From Faecalibacterium sp. An121 (GTDB lineage: Bacteria > Bacillota > Clostridia > Oscillospirales > Ruminococcaceae), in the NCBI RefSeq assembly GCF_002160915.1, contig NZ_NFLM01000010.1, positions 45,663 through 109,662 of the forward strand: a DNA stretch of 64,000 bases, written 5' to 3'. How positions within the stretch are numbered: position 1 is the first letter of the stretch; every line of letters starts with the position of its first letter. This document shows, piece by piece, positions 1-9,759 of the stretch. The position numbers were made by a program, and so were the translations under genes. Under the pieces are notes generated by a model, which saw nothing but the letters and a program-made list of their open reading frames with translations, did not search any database and had not been told where the DNA came from.

Positions 1-988
1 CGTCGAGGGTGCGCTCGAACCACTGGGTGCCTGCGGTGAAGCTGGGGTTGAGCACATCCGCCATCAGATAGCGGGCCAGGGCGCAGATCCGCTCGCACCG
101 CATGGGGTTGCGCTTGTAAGGCATGGCGGAAGAACCGATCTGGTTCTTCTCAAAGGGCTCCTCCATCTCCTTGAAGTTGGCCAGCAGGCGCAGGTCGGTG
201 GCAAACTTCATGCAGCTCTGGGCGATGCCGGCCAGGGCGTTGAGGATGAAGGCATCCACCTTGCGGCTGTAGGTCTGGCCCGACACCGGGATGACGGCCT
301 TGGGGTCAAAGCCCATCTCCTGCGCGATGGAGGCATCCACGGCGCGGATCTTCGCCGCATCCCCCTTGAACAGCTCCATAAAGCTGGCCTGGGTGCCGGT
401 GGTGCCCTTGACCCCGCGCAGCTGCAGCACGGCCAGGCGGTGGTCGATCTCGCCCAGGTCCATCACCAGCTCGTTGGCCCACAGGGTAGCGCGCTTGCCC
501 ACGGTGGTGGGCTGGGCGGGCTGGCCGTGGGTGTAAGCCATGCAGGGCATATCCTTGTAGGTCCGGGCAAAGCGGGCCAGCTTGGCCAGCACGCCGATCA
601 GTTTTTTGCGCACCAGCTCCAGGCCCTGGCGCATGACGATGATGTCGGTGTTGTCGCCCACATAGCAGCTGGTGGCGCCCAGGTGGATGATGCCCGCCGC
701 ATGGGGGCACTGCTGGCCGTAGGCGTAGACGTGGCTCATCACATCGTGGCGCACCTGTTTTTCACGGGCGGCGGCCACATCGTAATTGATGTCGTCCACA
801 TGGGCCTCCAGTTCGGCCACCATCTCGGGGGTGATGTTGTCCAGCCCCTGGTCCATCTCGGCCCGGGCCAGGGCCACCCACAGGCGGCGCCAGGTGCGGA
901 ACTTGTTGTCGTCCGAGAAGATGTACTGCATCTCGTCCGAGGCGTACCGGGTGGAAAAGGGGCTGATATAGCGGTCATGCTGGGACAT
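1..988 (-). CDS. purB: Adenylosuccinate lyase (3' end outside window)
   Basis: PurB acts twice in purine synthesis: it releases fumarate from SAICAR to give AICAR, and from adenylosuccinate to give AMP. About 329 codons are visible from the start; the stop lies beyond the left edge. The protein begins MSQHDRYISP and carries the fumarase/ASL superfamily signature SSAMPYKRNP near residue 286. The ATG at 988 is preceded by AAAGGAG at a good distance. It is the last visible gene of the leftward pur operon, 27 nt after the purL stop. No frameshift is seen in the visible part. The family call is secure from the signature and the operon context. Confidence 0.95.
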   Translation of the reverse strand, partial: MSQHDRYISPFSTRYASDEMQYIFSDDNKFRTWRRLWVALARAEMDQGLDNITPEMVAELEAHVDDINYDVAAAREKQVRHDVMSHVYAYGQQCPHAAGIIHLGATSCYVGDNTDIIVMRQGLELVRKKLIGVLAKLARFARTYKDMPCMAYTHGQPAQPTTVGKRATLWANELVMDLGEIDHRLAVLQLRGVKGTTGTQASFMELFKGDAAKIRAVDASIAQEMGFDPKAVIPVSGQTYSRKVDAFILNALAGIAQSCMKFATDLRLLANFKEMEEPFEKNQIGSSAMPYKRNPMRCERICALARYLMADVLNPSFTAGTQWFERTLD

Positions 989-1015
989 TGGTGTTTCTCC
1001 TTTCAGCGCGGGGCA

Positions 1016-4000
1016 TCAGATGCGGAAATAATCCACGCCGCCCTCGAAAATAGGCTGGAATTTGTCGCCCGACACATTCTCGTACAGGCGGTCGCCCCGG
1101 CGCTCCGAGTGGCCCATCTTGCCCAGGATGCGGCCGTCGGGGCTGGTGATGCCCTCGATGGCCAGCATCGAGCCGTTGGGATTGTAGCGCAGGTCCATGG
1201 TGGGCCGGCCGTCGGCGTCGATGTACTGCGTAGCCACCTGGCCGTTGGCCACCAGCTGGTCCAGCACGGCCTTGGGGGCCACAAAGCGGCCCTCGCCGTG
1301 GCTGATGGGCACCAGGTGCTCCTCGCCCAGGACGCAGCGGCTGAGCCAGGGGCTGCCGGTGGAAGCCACACGGGTGCGCACCAGCATGCTCTGGTGGCGG
1401 CCGATGGTGTTGAAGGTCAGGGTGGGATCGTCGGGGCCGATGGGCTGGATGTCCCCGTAGGGCACCAGGCCCAGCTTGATCAGAGCCTGGAAGCCGTTGC
1501 AGATGCCCAGCATCAGGCCGTCCCGCTGGAACAGCAGCCGGCGCACCGCCTCGGTGACGGCGGGCGAACGGAAGAAGGACGCGATGAACTTGGCGCTGCC
1601 GTCCGGCTCGTCGCCGCCCGAGAAGCCGCCGGGCAGCATGACGATCTGGGACTGGTCGATGGCCTTGACCAGGGCCTCGCAGCTGGCGGTGACGTCGGCC
1701 GGGGTCAGGTTGCGGATCACCAGGATCTCCGGCTCGGCCCCCGCAGCGCGGAAAGCCTTGGCGGTGTCATACTCGCAGTTGGTGCCGGGGAACACCGGGA
1801 TGATGACTTTGGGTTTTGCCACACCCACCTTGGGGGCTGCGGGCGCGCGGACGCTGCCCGAGATGGCCTCCACCGTGGGGCCTGCCTTGCGGTAGGGGTA
1901 GACCGGCTCCAGCTTGGACTCCCAGATCTCCTGCAGGGCGGCGCTGTCCAGCGTCTCGCCGCAGGCGGTGAACTGGTACTCCCGGGTGGTGACGCCCAGC
2001 AGCTTGCCGGCGGGCGCGCCGGTGGCGATCTCCAGCACCAGAGAGCCGTAAGCGGGCTCGAACATCTCCTCGGGAGACATATCCGCGATCATCCGGAAGC
2101 CCACATGGTTGCCCAGGCCCATCTTGAACAGGGCCTCTGCGATGCCGCCGTAACCCACCGACGAGGCGGACAGGACGATGCCCTCCTCCATCATCTGGCT
2201 GGCGATGTAGTAGTTGGATTTGAGGGACTCAAAGTTGGGGGTGACGCCGTCCTCTTTGTAGAAGGGACGGAGCAGCACCACCGAGCTGTGGCCCTTCTTG
2301 AACTCGGTGGACACCACCCGGTGGGTCTTGCCGATGGCGGTGGCAAAGGACACCAGGGTGGGCGGCACGTCCAGTTCCTCAAAGGAGCCGGACATACTGT
2401 CCTTGCCGCCGATGGCGCCAATGCCAAGGCCCATCTGGGCATCCAGAGCGCCCAGCAGGGCGGCCAGGGGCTTGCCCCAGCGCTCGGGCTTGTCGCCCAG
2501 ACGCTCAAAGTATTCCTGGAAGGTCAGGTAGGCGTCCTGGTAGTGGAAGCCCGCCGCCACCAGCTTGGTGACGCTCTCCACCACCGCCAGCATGGCCCCC
2601 TTGTAGGGATTGGCGCTGGTCAGATAGGGGTTGTAGCCCCAGGCCATGCCCGAGCAGGTGGTGCTCTCGCCATCCACCGGCAGCTTGGCCGCCATGGCCA
2701 TCTGGGGGGTCAGCTGGTGGCTGCCGCCAAAGGGCATCAGGACGGTGGCCGCCCCGATGGTGGAGTCGAACCGCTCGCTCAGGCCCTTCTTGCTGCAGAT
2801 GTTCAGGTCGCCCACCATGCTCTCCATCTGCTGGCCAAAGGTACTGCCGGCCCACTGGGGCTGCCAGACCGTGCCCTTCTGGATGTGGACGTTCTGGTGC
2901 TTTTCCGCGCCGTTGGAGTTGAGGAAGTCGCGGCTGATATCCACGATGGTGGCGCCGTTCCACACCATCTTCAGACGCTTTTCCTCGGTGACGGTGGCCA
3001 CAGGGGTGGCCTCCAGGTTCTCCTCGGCGGCCAGGGCGATGAAGCGGTCCACGTCCTGGGGCGCCAGGGCCACGGCCATCCGCTCCTGGCTCTCGCTGAT
3101 GGCCAGCTCGGTGCCGTCCAGGCCCTCATACTTCTTGGTGACCTTGTTCAGGTCGATGTAGAGGCCGTCGGCCAGTTCGCCGATAGCCACCGACACGCCG
3201 CCCGCGCCAAAGTCGTTGCAGCGCTTGATCATCCGGCAGGCGTCCTCCCGGCGGAACAGCCGCTGCAGCTTGCGCTCGATGGGGGCGTTGCCCTTCTGGA
3301 CCTCGGCGCCGCAGCTCTCCAGGCTCTCGTGGTTGTGCGCCTTGGAGGAACCGGTGGCGCCGCCGATGCCGTCGCGGCCGGTGCGGCCGCCCAGCAGCAC
3401 GATCACATCCCCGGGGGCGGGACACTCGCGCCGCACATGGCTGGCGGGGGTGGCGCCCACCACCGCGCCGATCTCCATCCGCTTGGCCACATAGCCGGGG
3501 TGGTAGATCTCATCCACCTGGCCGGTGGCCAGGCCGATCTGGTTGCCATAGGAGGAATAGCCCGCCGCCGCGGTGGTGACCAGCTTGCGCTGGGGCAGCT
3601 TGCCGGGCAGGGTCTGGCTGACCGGCACCAGGGGGTCGCCCGCGCCGGTGACCCGCATGGCCTGGTAGACATAGCTGCGGCCGGACAGGGGGTCCCGGAT
3701 GGCGCCGCCGATGCAGGTGGCCGCACCGCCGAAGGGTTCGATCTCGGTGGGGTGGTTATGGGTCTCGTTCTTGAACAGGAACAGCCAATCCTGATCCTCG
3801 CCGTCCACATCGCATTTGATCTTGACAGTGCAGGCGTTGATCTCGTCGCTCTCGTCCACGTTCTTGAGGATGCCCTGCTGCTTGAGGGCCTTGGCTCCGA
3901 TGGTGGCCACGTCCATCAGGCAGCGGGGCTTTGCATCCCGGCCGGTCTGCTGACGCAGGGCCATGTAGCGGTCGAAGGCTTCCTGCACCATGGCGTCATC

Positions 4001-4708
4001 GATCCGGACATCGTCCAGGATGGTGCCAAAGGTGGTATGGCGGCAGTGGTCCGACCAATAGGTGTCGATCATCTTGATCTCGGTGATGGTGGGGTCCCGC
4101 TGCTCGCTGCGGAAGTAATCCTGGCAGAACTTGATATCCCCGAAGTCCATAGCCAGGCCGTTGTCCCGGATAAAGTCCTTCAGCCCCGCTTCGTCCAGCT
4201 GGCCGAAGCCGGTCAGGGTAGCCACCGCCTGGGGCACCGCATAGGTCATCTGCAGTGTTTCACGGGTCTCCAGGGATGCCTCACGGGCCTCCACCGGGTT
4301 GATGACATACTTCTTGATCTCCTCCACCTGGGCGCCGGTCAGATCGCCGTCCAGCAGATAGACCCGGGCCGAGCGGACCAGAGGCCGCTCTCCCTGGCTG
4401 ATCAGCTGGATGCACTCTGCGGCGGAGTCGGCGCGCTGGTCGAACTGGCCGGGCAGGTATTCCACCGCAAAGGCCGTGCCCGGATGGGCCGGCAGCTCGG
4501 TGCAGACGCTGTCCACCGGCGGCTCGCTGAACACCGTGTCCACGCACTGGCGGAACAGCTGCTCCGAAATGCCTTCCACGTCATAGCGGTTGAGCAGCCG
4601 CAGCCCCGTCAGGCTGCCGATGCCCAGCAGGCTGGTCAGCTCGTTCTGCAGCTGGCGGGCCTCGCCGTCGAAGCCCGGCTTCTTTTCCACATAGATCCTG
4701 TATACCAT
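1016..4708 (-). CDS. purL: Phosphoribosylformylglycinamidine synthase, single-chain
   Basis: This 1230-residue enzyme converts FGAR, glutamine and ATP to FGAM. It is the large single-chain form, with a PurS-like N-terminus (about 1-150), two AIRS-type synthetase halves, and a class I glutaminase domain from about residue 965. The glutaminase starts at VIIPVFPGTNCEYD, has its nucleophile in GICNGFQ (near 1069), and has the SHGEGRF histidine/glutamate region near 1139. B. subtilis uses three separate polypeptides (PurS, PurQ, PurL), so this is the fused clostridial/proteobacterial-style layout. It lies 70 nt downstream of purD and 27 nt upstream of purB. It appears intact. Confidence 0.96.
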   Translation of the reverse strand: MVYRIYVEKKPGFDGEARQLQNELTSLLGIGSLTGLRLLNRYDVEGISEQLFRQCVDTVFSEPPVDSVCTELPAHPGTAFAVEYLPGQFDQRADSAAECIQLISQGERPLVRSARVYLLDGDLTGAQVEEIKKYVINPVEAREASLETRETLQMTYAVPQAVATLTGFGQLDEAGLKDFIRDNGLAMDFGDIKFCQDYFRSEQRDPTITEIKMIDTYWSDHCRHTTFGTILDDVRIDDAMVQEAFDRYMALRQQTGRDAKPRCLMDVATIGAKALKQQGILKNVDESDEINACTVKIKCDVDGEDQDWLFLFKNETHNHPTEIEPFGGAATCIGGAIRDPLSGRSYVYQAMRVTGAGDPLVPVSQTLPGKLPQRKLVTTAAAGYSSYGNQIGLATGQVDEIYHPGYVAKRMEIGAVVGATPASHVRRECPAPGDVIVLLGGRTGRDGIGGATGSSKAHNHESLESCGAEVQKGNAPIERKLQRLFRREDACRMIKRCNDFGAGGVSVAIGELADGLYIDLNKVTKKYEGLDGTELAISESQERMAVALAPQDVDRFIALAAEENLEATPVATVTEEKRLKMVWNGATIVDISRDFLNSNGAEKHQNVHIQKGTVWQPQWAGSTFGQQMESMVGDLNICSKKGLSERFDSTIGAATVLMPFGGSHQLTPQMAMAAKLPVDGESTTCSGMAWGYNPYLTSANPYKGAMLAVVESVTKLVAAGFHYQDAYLTFQEYFERLGDKPERWGKPLAALLGALDAQMGLGIGAIGGKDSMSGSFEELDVPPTLVSFATAIGKTHRVVSTEFKKGHSSVVLLRPFYKEDGVTPNFESLKSNYYIASQMMEEGIVLSASSVGYGGIAEALFKMGLGNHVGFRMIADMSPEEMFEPAYGSLVLEIATGAPAGKLLGVTTREYQFTACGETLDSAALQEIWESKLEPVYPYRKAGPTVEAISGSVRAPAAPKVGVAKPKVIIPVFPGTNCEYDTAKAFRAAGAEPEILVIRNLTPADVTASCEALVKAIDQSQIVMLPGGFSGGDEPDGSAKFIASFFRSPAVTEAVRRLLFQRDGLMLGICNGFQALIKLGLVPYGDIQPIGPDDPTLTFNTIGRHQSMLVRTRVASTGSPWLSRCVLGEEHLVPISHGEGRFVAPKAVLDQLVANGQVATQYIDADGRPTMDLRYNPNGSMLAIEGITSPDGRILGKMGHSERRGDRLYENVSGDKFQPIFEGGVDYFRI

Positions 4709-4778
4709 AGGCTCATCTCCTCATTTCGATCTGGTAGGATCAGGCTTTCTTTTCATTTACCCTTGCGCTCGGGAGCGC

Positions 4779-6074
4779 TCATTCCTGCACGTTCAGCGCC
4801 TGCAAAGCCCGCCGGCCGATATCGCTGCGGCGGTGCATCTTGTCGAACCGGATCCGGTCCGCCGCCTGGTAGGCCCGCTCCAATGCCGCAGGCAGGCTGC
4901 CGGCGACGGCCGTGACGCCCAGTACCCGCCCTCCTGCGGTGACCAGCCTGCCGTCCTGGACGGCGGTGCCGGCGTGGTATACGGTGACATCCTCCGCGCC
5001 GGGCAGCTGGCCCTCGGTCAGGCCGGTGATCTCTTTGCCCTTCTCATAGCGGACGGGGTAGCCGCCCGACGCCAAAATGACGCAGGCCGCCGCGCCGTCC
5101 CGGAACCTGACCTCGGTGTCCTCCAGGGTGCCGCCGGTGCAGGCGGTCATGACGGTCAGCAGGTCGCTGTCCAGCAGGGGCAGGACCACCTGGGCCTCGG
5201 GGTCCCCGAAGCGGCAGTTGTATTCGATCACCTTGGGGCCGTCGGGGGTGATCATCAGGCCAAAGTACAGGCAGCCCTTGAAGGGGCAGCCCTCGGCCTG
5301 CATGGCCCGGATGGTGGGCAGGAAGATCTCCTCCATGCAGCGCCGGGCCACATCGGGGGTATAGTAGGGGTTGGGGGCCACCGTACCCATGCCGCCGGTG
5401 TTCAGGCCGGTATCCCCGTCGTTGGCGCGCTTGTGGTCCATGGAGGACACCATGGGCTTGACCACCTTGCCGTCGGTGAAGCTGAGGACGCTGACCTCGG
5501 GCCCGGTGAGGAACTCCTCCACCACCACATGGTTGCCCGAAGCGCCGAACTTCTTGTCCAGCATGATCTCCTTGATCCCTTCCTCGGCCTGCCGGACATC
5601 CTCACAGATCAGCACGCCCTTGCCCAGGGCCAGGCCGTCTGCCTTGATGACCACGGGCCAGCGGTCCCGGGTGCGGATAAAGTCCAGCGCCGCAGCCGGG
5701 TCGTCAAAGGTCTCATAACCGGCAGTGGGGATGCCGTATTTCTTCATCAGGTCCTTGGCAAAGACCTTGGACGCCTCGATCCGGGCGGCTGCCCGGTCGG
5801 GGCCGAACGCAGGGATGCCCACTTCCGCCAGGGCGTCCACCATCCCCAGCGCCAGGGGGTCATCCTGGGCCACCACCACATAGTCGAAGGCTTCCTGCTT
5901 TGCAAAAGCCACCATGGCCTCCACGTCGGTGGCCTTGATGTCCTTGCATTTGGCGTCGTAGCCGATGCCGCCGTTGCCGGGCGCGCACCAGATCTCCCCG
6001 CAGGCGGGGCTCTTTTTCAGGGCCCGGATGATGGCGTGTTCGCGGCCGCCGCCGCCCACAACCAGAATCTTCAT
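4779..6074 (-). CDS. purD: Phosphoribosylamine-glycine ligase (GAR synthetase)
   Basis: PurD is an ATP-grasp ligase joining glycine to phosphoribosylamine. At 431 residues it has the normal family length. The N-terminus MKILVVGGGGREHAII is the typical PurD nucleotide-fold start. The ATP-grasp core includes KADGLALGKGV and the metal-binding EYNCRFGDPE near residues 285-295. The ATG at 6074 is 21 nt after the AICAR transformylase stop, with a GGGGAAA-type purine-rich site before it. The gene is inside the pur operon and presumably shares its leader-based control. No anomaly is seen. Confidence 0.96.
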   Translation of the reverse strand: MKILVVGGGGREHAIIRALKKSPACGEIWCAPGNGGIGYDAKCKDIKATDVEAMVAFAKQEAFDYVVVAQDDPLALGMVDALAEVGIPAFGPDRAAARIEASKVFAKDLMKKYGIPTAGYETFDDPAAALDFIRTRDRWPVVIKADGLALGKGVLICEDVRQAEEGIKEIMLDKKFGASGNHVVVEEFLTGPEVSVLSFTDGKVVKPMVSSMDHKRANDGDTGLNTGGMGTVAPNPYYTPDVARRCMEEIFLPTIRAMQAEGCPFKGCLYFGLMITPDGPKVIEYNCRFGDPEAQVVLPLLDSDLLTVMTACTGGTLEDTEVRFRDGAAACVILASGGYPVRYEKGKEITGLTEGQLPGAEDVTVYHAGTAVQDGRLVTAGGRVLGVTAVAGSLPAALERAYQAADRIRFDKMHRRSDIGRRALQALNVQE

Positions 6075-6095
6075 TGCAGTTTCCCCTTTCCCGGA

Positions 6096-7277
6096 TCAGT
6101 GATGGAACAGCCGCACACCGCAGAACGCCATGGCGATGCCGTACTTGTTGCAGGTGTCGATCACCTGCTGGTCACGGATGGAGCCGCCGGGCTGCACGAT
6201 GGCGGTGACGCCGCTGCGGCGGGCCCGCTCGATGTTGTCCCCAAAGGGGAAGAAAGCGTCCGAACCCAGGCACACCCCGGTGACATGGCTGAGGTACTCT
6301 TTCTTCTCCTCGGCGGTCAGGGGTTCGGGCTGGCGGGTAAAGGTCTCGGCCCACACGTCATCCCCGATCACATCCTCGGGGGTGTCCCCGATGTAGACGT
6401 CGATGGCGTTGTCGCGGTTGGGCTTGGAGACGTCCTCCCGGAAGGGCAGGTCGAGCACCTTGTCCATATGGCGCAGCTGCCAGTTGTCCGCCTTCTGGCC
6501 CGCCAGACGGGTGCAGTGGATGCGGCTCTGCTGGCCGGCGCCCACGCCGATGGTCTGGCCGCCCGAGACATAGCACACGCTGTTGGACTGGGTGTATTTG
6601 AGGGTGATCAGGCTGATGATCAGATCCCGCTTCTGCTCCTCGGTCACCGTCTTGTTCTCGGTGACGAAGTTGTTCAGCATGGTGTCGGCGTTGATCTCCA
6701 GCTCGTTGCGGCCCTGCTCAAAGGTGATGCCGTAGACCTGCTTGTGCTCGATGGGGTTGGGACGGTAGGCGGGGTCGATGGCCACCACGTTGTAGCTGCC
6801 TTTCTTCTTGCCGGCCAGGATGGCCAGGGCCTCCGGCTCATAGCCGGGGGCGATGATGCCGTCCGACACCTCGTGCTGGATCAGGCGGGCGGTGGGCACG
6901 TCGCACACGTCGCTGAGGGCGATCCAGTCCCCAAAGGAGGACATCCGGTCGGCGCCCCGGGCCCGGGCATAGGCGCAGGCCAGGGCAGACAGCTCCATGG
7001 CGGGGTCCACATGATACATCCGGCGCTCCACATCGGTCAGGGGCAGGCCGATGGCTGCGCCCGCCGGGGAAACGTGCTTGAACGAGGCAGCCGCCGGCAT
7101 GCCCAGGGCCTTCTTCAGCTCGAACACCAGCTGGATCGAGTTGAGGGCATCCAAAAAGTTGATATAGCCCGGACGGCCGTTCAGCACGGTGACGGGCAGG
7201 TCCTCGCCGTTCTCCATATAGATACGGCTGGGCTTCTGGTTGGGGTTGCAGCCGTATTTCAGGGCAAGTTCATTCAT
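6096..7277 (-). CDS. Stand-alone AICAR transformylase (PurH C-terminal domain type)
   Basis: This is a free-standing phosphoribosylaminoimidazolecarboxamide formyltransferase of about 393 residues. It matches the C-terminal (AICARFT) part of bifunctional PurH, including SFKHVSPAGAA, CLGSDAFFPFGDNI and VQPGGSIRD. The N-terminal MGS/IMP-cyclohydrolase domain of PurH is absent, and that activity is supplied by the gene just upstream. I chose the ATG at 7277 (MNELALKYG) over a Met 13 codons upstream because GGGAGG sits about 9 nt before it. It lies 49 nt after the IMP cyclohydrolase stop and 21 nt before purD. The enzyme transfers a formyl group from 10-formyl-THF to AICAR. Confidence 0.93.
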   Translation of the reverse strand: MNELALKYGCNPNQKPSRIYMENGEDLPVTVLNGRPGYINFLDALNSIQLVFELKKALGMPAAASFKHVSPAGAAIGLPLTDVERRMYHVDPAMELSALACAYARARGADRMSSFGDWIALSDVCDVPTARLIQHEVSDGIIAPGYEPEALAILAGKKKGSYNVVAIDPAYRPNPIEHKQVYGITFEQGRNELEINADTMLNNFVTENKTVTEEQKRDLIISLITLKYTQSNSVCYVSGGQTIGVGAGQQSRIHCTRLAGQKADNWQLRHMDKVLDLPFREDVSKPNRDNAIDVYIGDTPEDVIGDDVWAETFTRQPEPLTAEEKKEYLSHVTGVCLGSDAFFPFGDNIERARRSGVTAIVQPGGSIRDQQVIDTCNKYGIAMAFCGVRLFHH

Positions 7278-7326
7278 GGCGTTTTCCTCCCAAATCTTCA
7301 TTCCAACCAGGGGCATGGCCCCTGGG

Positions 7327-8100
7327 TCATCCTTCCATCTCCTCGGGCAGCAGGGGCGGCTCCTCGGGGTCGTCCAGCGAACTGTCCACGGCGTCGTACT
7401 TGTTGTAGATCATGTCCCCGCTCTCGCCGCTCTCCAGGTCGATCACGCGGGCGAACAGGCTGACTTTGTTGTCCTCGTTCAGGCTGCTCCACAGGCCCCG
7501 GGCGAAATCCCCCACCGTGCGGGGGCAGGCAAAGCGCAGAGGCTCCCCTTCAAAGCTGGGGATGGGGTCGCCGTTGCACTTGTAGGTGCTGATGAATTGC
7601 CCCTCCCCTGCCACCGGCTGGGGATAATCGAAGAAATAGCGCTGGACGCTGTCCCCGTTGCCGTCGGCCGACTTGAGGATGCTCATCTGGTAGCTGCCGT
7701 CCGCGTACACCACCGCCGAGATGCGGGGGGTCCAGTTGGGGCCGTCCGGCTCAAAGGTGCGGGTGCGCAGGGCGTCCGCAAAGCTCAGCCCGCGGCACAT
7801 CCCGTCGTAGATGGTATCGGTCTGGTCGCCGTTGGTGACGATGTGGGTGGTGCCCAAAGTCAGCACGGGGTTGTAGATGATGAGGCTGGGGTCCTCCAGC
7901 TTGGCCGGGTCGGCGGCCATCGTGCAGATGCCGCCCCGCTCGGGCAGGGGGTCAAAGACCCGGTTGCGGCTGTTGGCGCTGCGCCCCATGATGAAGTAGC
8001 CGATGAACATCTGGCGCCCGTCGGGGGCCTTGGCCACCGCAATGCCCCGGCCGGGATACTCGTTGCCGGCCAGGTAAGCGTTCAGGTCGATCTTTTCCAT
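7327..8100 (-). CDS. purO: IMP cyclohydrolase, PurO-type (archaeal-like family)
   Basis: The 257-residue protein, beginning MEKIDLNAYLAGNEYPGRG, looks like the IMP_cyclohyd (PurO) family first known from archaea. It does not resemble the MGS domain of PurH. Features fitting the family are GIAVAKAPDGRQMFIGYFIMGRS near the start and NPVLTLGTTHIVTNGDQTD in the middle. Its place between purN and a PurH lacking its cyclohydrolase half gives a clear role: closing FAICAR to IMP. The C-terminus is acidic and proline-rich (DDPEEPPLLPEE). The assignment rests on remembered family features plus operon context, not on a search. The start has GGAGG-like spacing 19 nt after purN. Confidence 0.85.
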   Translation of the reverse strand: MEKIDLNAYLAGNEYPGRGIAVAKAPDGRQMFIGYFIMGRSANSRNRVFDPLPERGGICTMAADPAKLEDPSLIIYNPVLTLGTTHIVTNGDQTDTIYDGMCRGLSFADALRTRTFEPDGPNWTPRISAVVYADGSYQMSILKSADGNGDSVQRYFFDYPQPVAGEGQFISTYKCNGDPIPSFEGEPLRFACPRTVGDFARGLWSSLNEDNKVSLFARVIDLESGESGDMIYNKYDAVDSSLDDPEEPPLLPEEMEG

Positions 8101-8119
8101 AGCAGTTTTCCTCCTGTCA

Positions 8120-8716
8120 TCAGACGATCTCGCCGCTGCACACCATGGCCACGGCTTTGGGCAGCAGCTTCCACTCAGCCTGCTCCATCACCCGCTTCTG
8201 CAGCGTCTCGGGGGTGTCGCCGGGCAGGATATCCACGGCCTTTTGCAGCAGGATGGGCCCGCCGTCGCACTCCTCGTTGACAAAGTGGACGGTGGCGCCG
8301 GTCACCTTGCAGCCCCGGGCCAAGGCGGCCTGATGGGGCCGCAGCCCATACATTCCCGGCCCGCAGAAGGCAGGGATGAGCGCCGGGTGAACGTTCAGGA
8401 TACGGCGGGGATAGGCCTGCACCACCCTGGGACCCAGCACCGACAAAAAGCCGGCCAGCACCACCAGGTCGATGCCGTGGCCCCGGAGCACCTCCAGCAG
8501 GGCCTCGTCGAACGAGTCCGGGGAAGCGTAGTCCCTGCGGCTGACTACGCAGCTTTCCACCCCGGCCTTGGCCGCCCGCTCCAGGGCATAGACCCCCGGC
8601 TTGGAGGCCACTACCAGGGTGATCTTGCCATGGGGGTTCTCCCCCCGGGCCTCGCTGTCCAGCAAAGCCTGCAAGTTGGTCCCGCCGCCCGAGACCAGCA
8701 CCGCGATCTTCAGCAC
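8120..8716 (-). CDS. purN: Phosphoribosylglycinamide formyltransferase (GART)
   Basis: PurN formylates GAR using 10-formyl-THF. The 198-residue length is standard. The N-terminal LVSGGGTNLQALLDS is the phosphate-binding loop. NVHPALIPAFCGPGMYG carries the catalytic Asn/His region, and VHFVNEECDGGPIL holds the conserved aspartate loop. The start overlaps the last 7 nt of purM, so translation is probably coupled. It is followed after 19 nt by the PurO-type gene. Nothing unusual is seen. Confidence 0.96.
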   Translation of the reverse strand: MLKIAVLVSGGGTNLQALLDSEARGENPHGKITLVVASKPGVYALERAAKAGVESCVVSRRDYASPDSFDEALLEVLRGHGIDLVVLAGFLSVLGPRVVQAYPRRILNVHPALIPAFCGPGMYGLRPHQAALARGCKVTGATVHFVNEECDGGPILLQKAVDILPGDTPETLQKRVMEQAEWKLLPKAVAMVCSGEIV

Positions 8717-9756
8717 AGTTCGACCCCCTCGCCCTCTGCGATGACGCCCAGACGGTAAGCGCCCGGCTCACCGTTGGCGTGCAGGATCTCCAGAGCCTTG
8801 TCCGCCTGTGCGGCGGGAACGGTCAGCACCATGCCCACGCCCATGTTGAAGGTATTGAACATATCCCGCTCGGGGATGTTCCCCGCTTTCTGCAGCAGGC
8901 CGAACAGGGCCGGGGTGCGCACGTCGCTCCTGGCGATGCGGGCGCAGCAGCCCTTCTTCAGGCTGCGGGGGATATTCTCATAGAAGCCGCCGCCTGTGAT
9001 GTGGGAGATGCCTCTCACCTGCACCTGCTCCAGCAGGGCCAGCACCGGCTTGACATAGATCTTTGTGGGGGCCAGCAGGGCCTCGCCCAGGGTGCGGCCC
9101 TCCAGTTCGGCGGGCTTTTCCTGCAGCACCTCGGGGTGGCCCTCCAGGTCGAACACCTTGCGCACCAGGGAGAAGCCGTTGGAGTGCACGCCCGAGGAGG
9201 GCAGCGCCAGGATCACATCCCCCGGCTGCATGGTATTGTTGTCCAGAATCTTGCTCTTATCCACCACGCCCACGGTGAAGCCCGCCAGGTCGTACTCGTC
9301 CTCGGGATAAAAGCCGGGCATCTCGGCCGTCTCGCCGCCCACCAGGGCAGCGCCCGCCTGGACGCAGCCCTCGGCCACGCCCTTGACCAGGTCGGCGATC
9401 TTTTCGGGCACGTTCTTGCCGCAGGCGATGTAGTCCAGAAAAACCAGGGGCTTGGCGCCGGCGCAGATGACGTCGTTGACGCACATGGCCACGCAGTCGA
9501 TGCCCACCGTGTCGTGCTTGTCCAGCAGCATGGCGATGCGCAGCTTGGTGCCCACGCCGTCGGTGCCCGAGATCAGCACCGGGTGGTCGATGCCGGTGCA
9601 GTCCAGCTCGAACAGGCCGCCAAAGCCGCCCAGGCCGCCGATGCAGTGCTGGTTCATGGTGCGGCTGACATACTGCTTCATCAGCTCCACCGAGCGGTAG
9701 CCCGCGGTGATGTCCACACCGGCTGCCTTATAGCTTTCCGAATAGCTCTTTTCCAT
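8710..9756 (-). CDS. purM: Phosphoribosylformylglycinamidine cyclo-ligase (AIR synthetase)
   Basis: PurM closes FGAM to AIR with ATP. It is 348 residues, normal for the family. Diagnostic segments are AAGVDITAG, the glycine-rich substrate loop GGLGGFGGLFEL, LISGTDGVGTKL, GETAEMPG and HITGGGFYENIPR. Only 3 nt separate its start from the purF stop, and its 3' end overlaps purN by 7 nt, so purF-M-N are tightly packed and probably translationally coupled. No defect is visible. Confidence 0.97.
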   Translation of the reverse strand: MEKSYSESYKAAGVDITAGYRSVELMKQYVSRTMNQHCIGGLGGFGGLFELDCTGIDHPVLISGTDGVGTKLRIAMLLDKHDTVGIDCVAMCVNDVICAGAKPLVFLDYIACGKNVPEKIADLVKGVAEGCVQAGAALVGGETAEMPGFYPEDEYDLAGFTVGVVDKSKILDNNTMQPGDVILALPSSGVHSNGFSLVRKVFDLEGHPEVLQEKPAELEGRTLGEALLAPTKIYVKPVLALLEQVQVRGISHITGGGFYENIPRSLKKGCCARIARSDVRTPALFGLLQKAGNIPERDMFNTFNMGVGMVLTVPAAQADKALEILHANGEPGAYRLGVIAEGEGVELC

Positions 9757-9759
9757 GGT

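Noticed and set aside
440..4915. A 1491-codon plus-strand open frame across purL
   Set aside because: It is the antisense shadow of purL and purD in a GC-rich genome. It has no ribosome site, a Gly/Ala/His/Gln-rich composition and no recognisable domain. The sense genes are certain.
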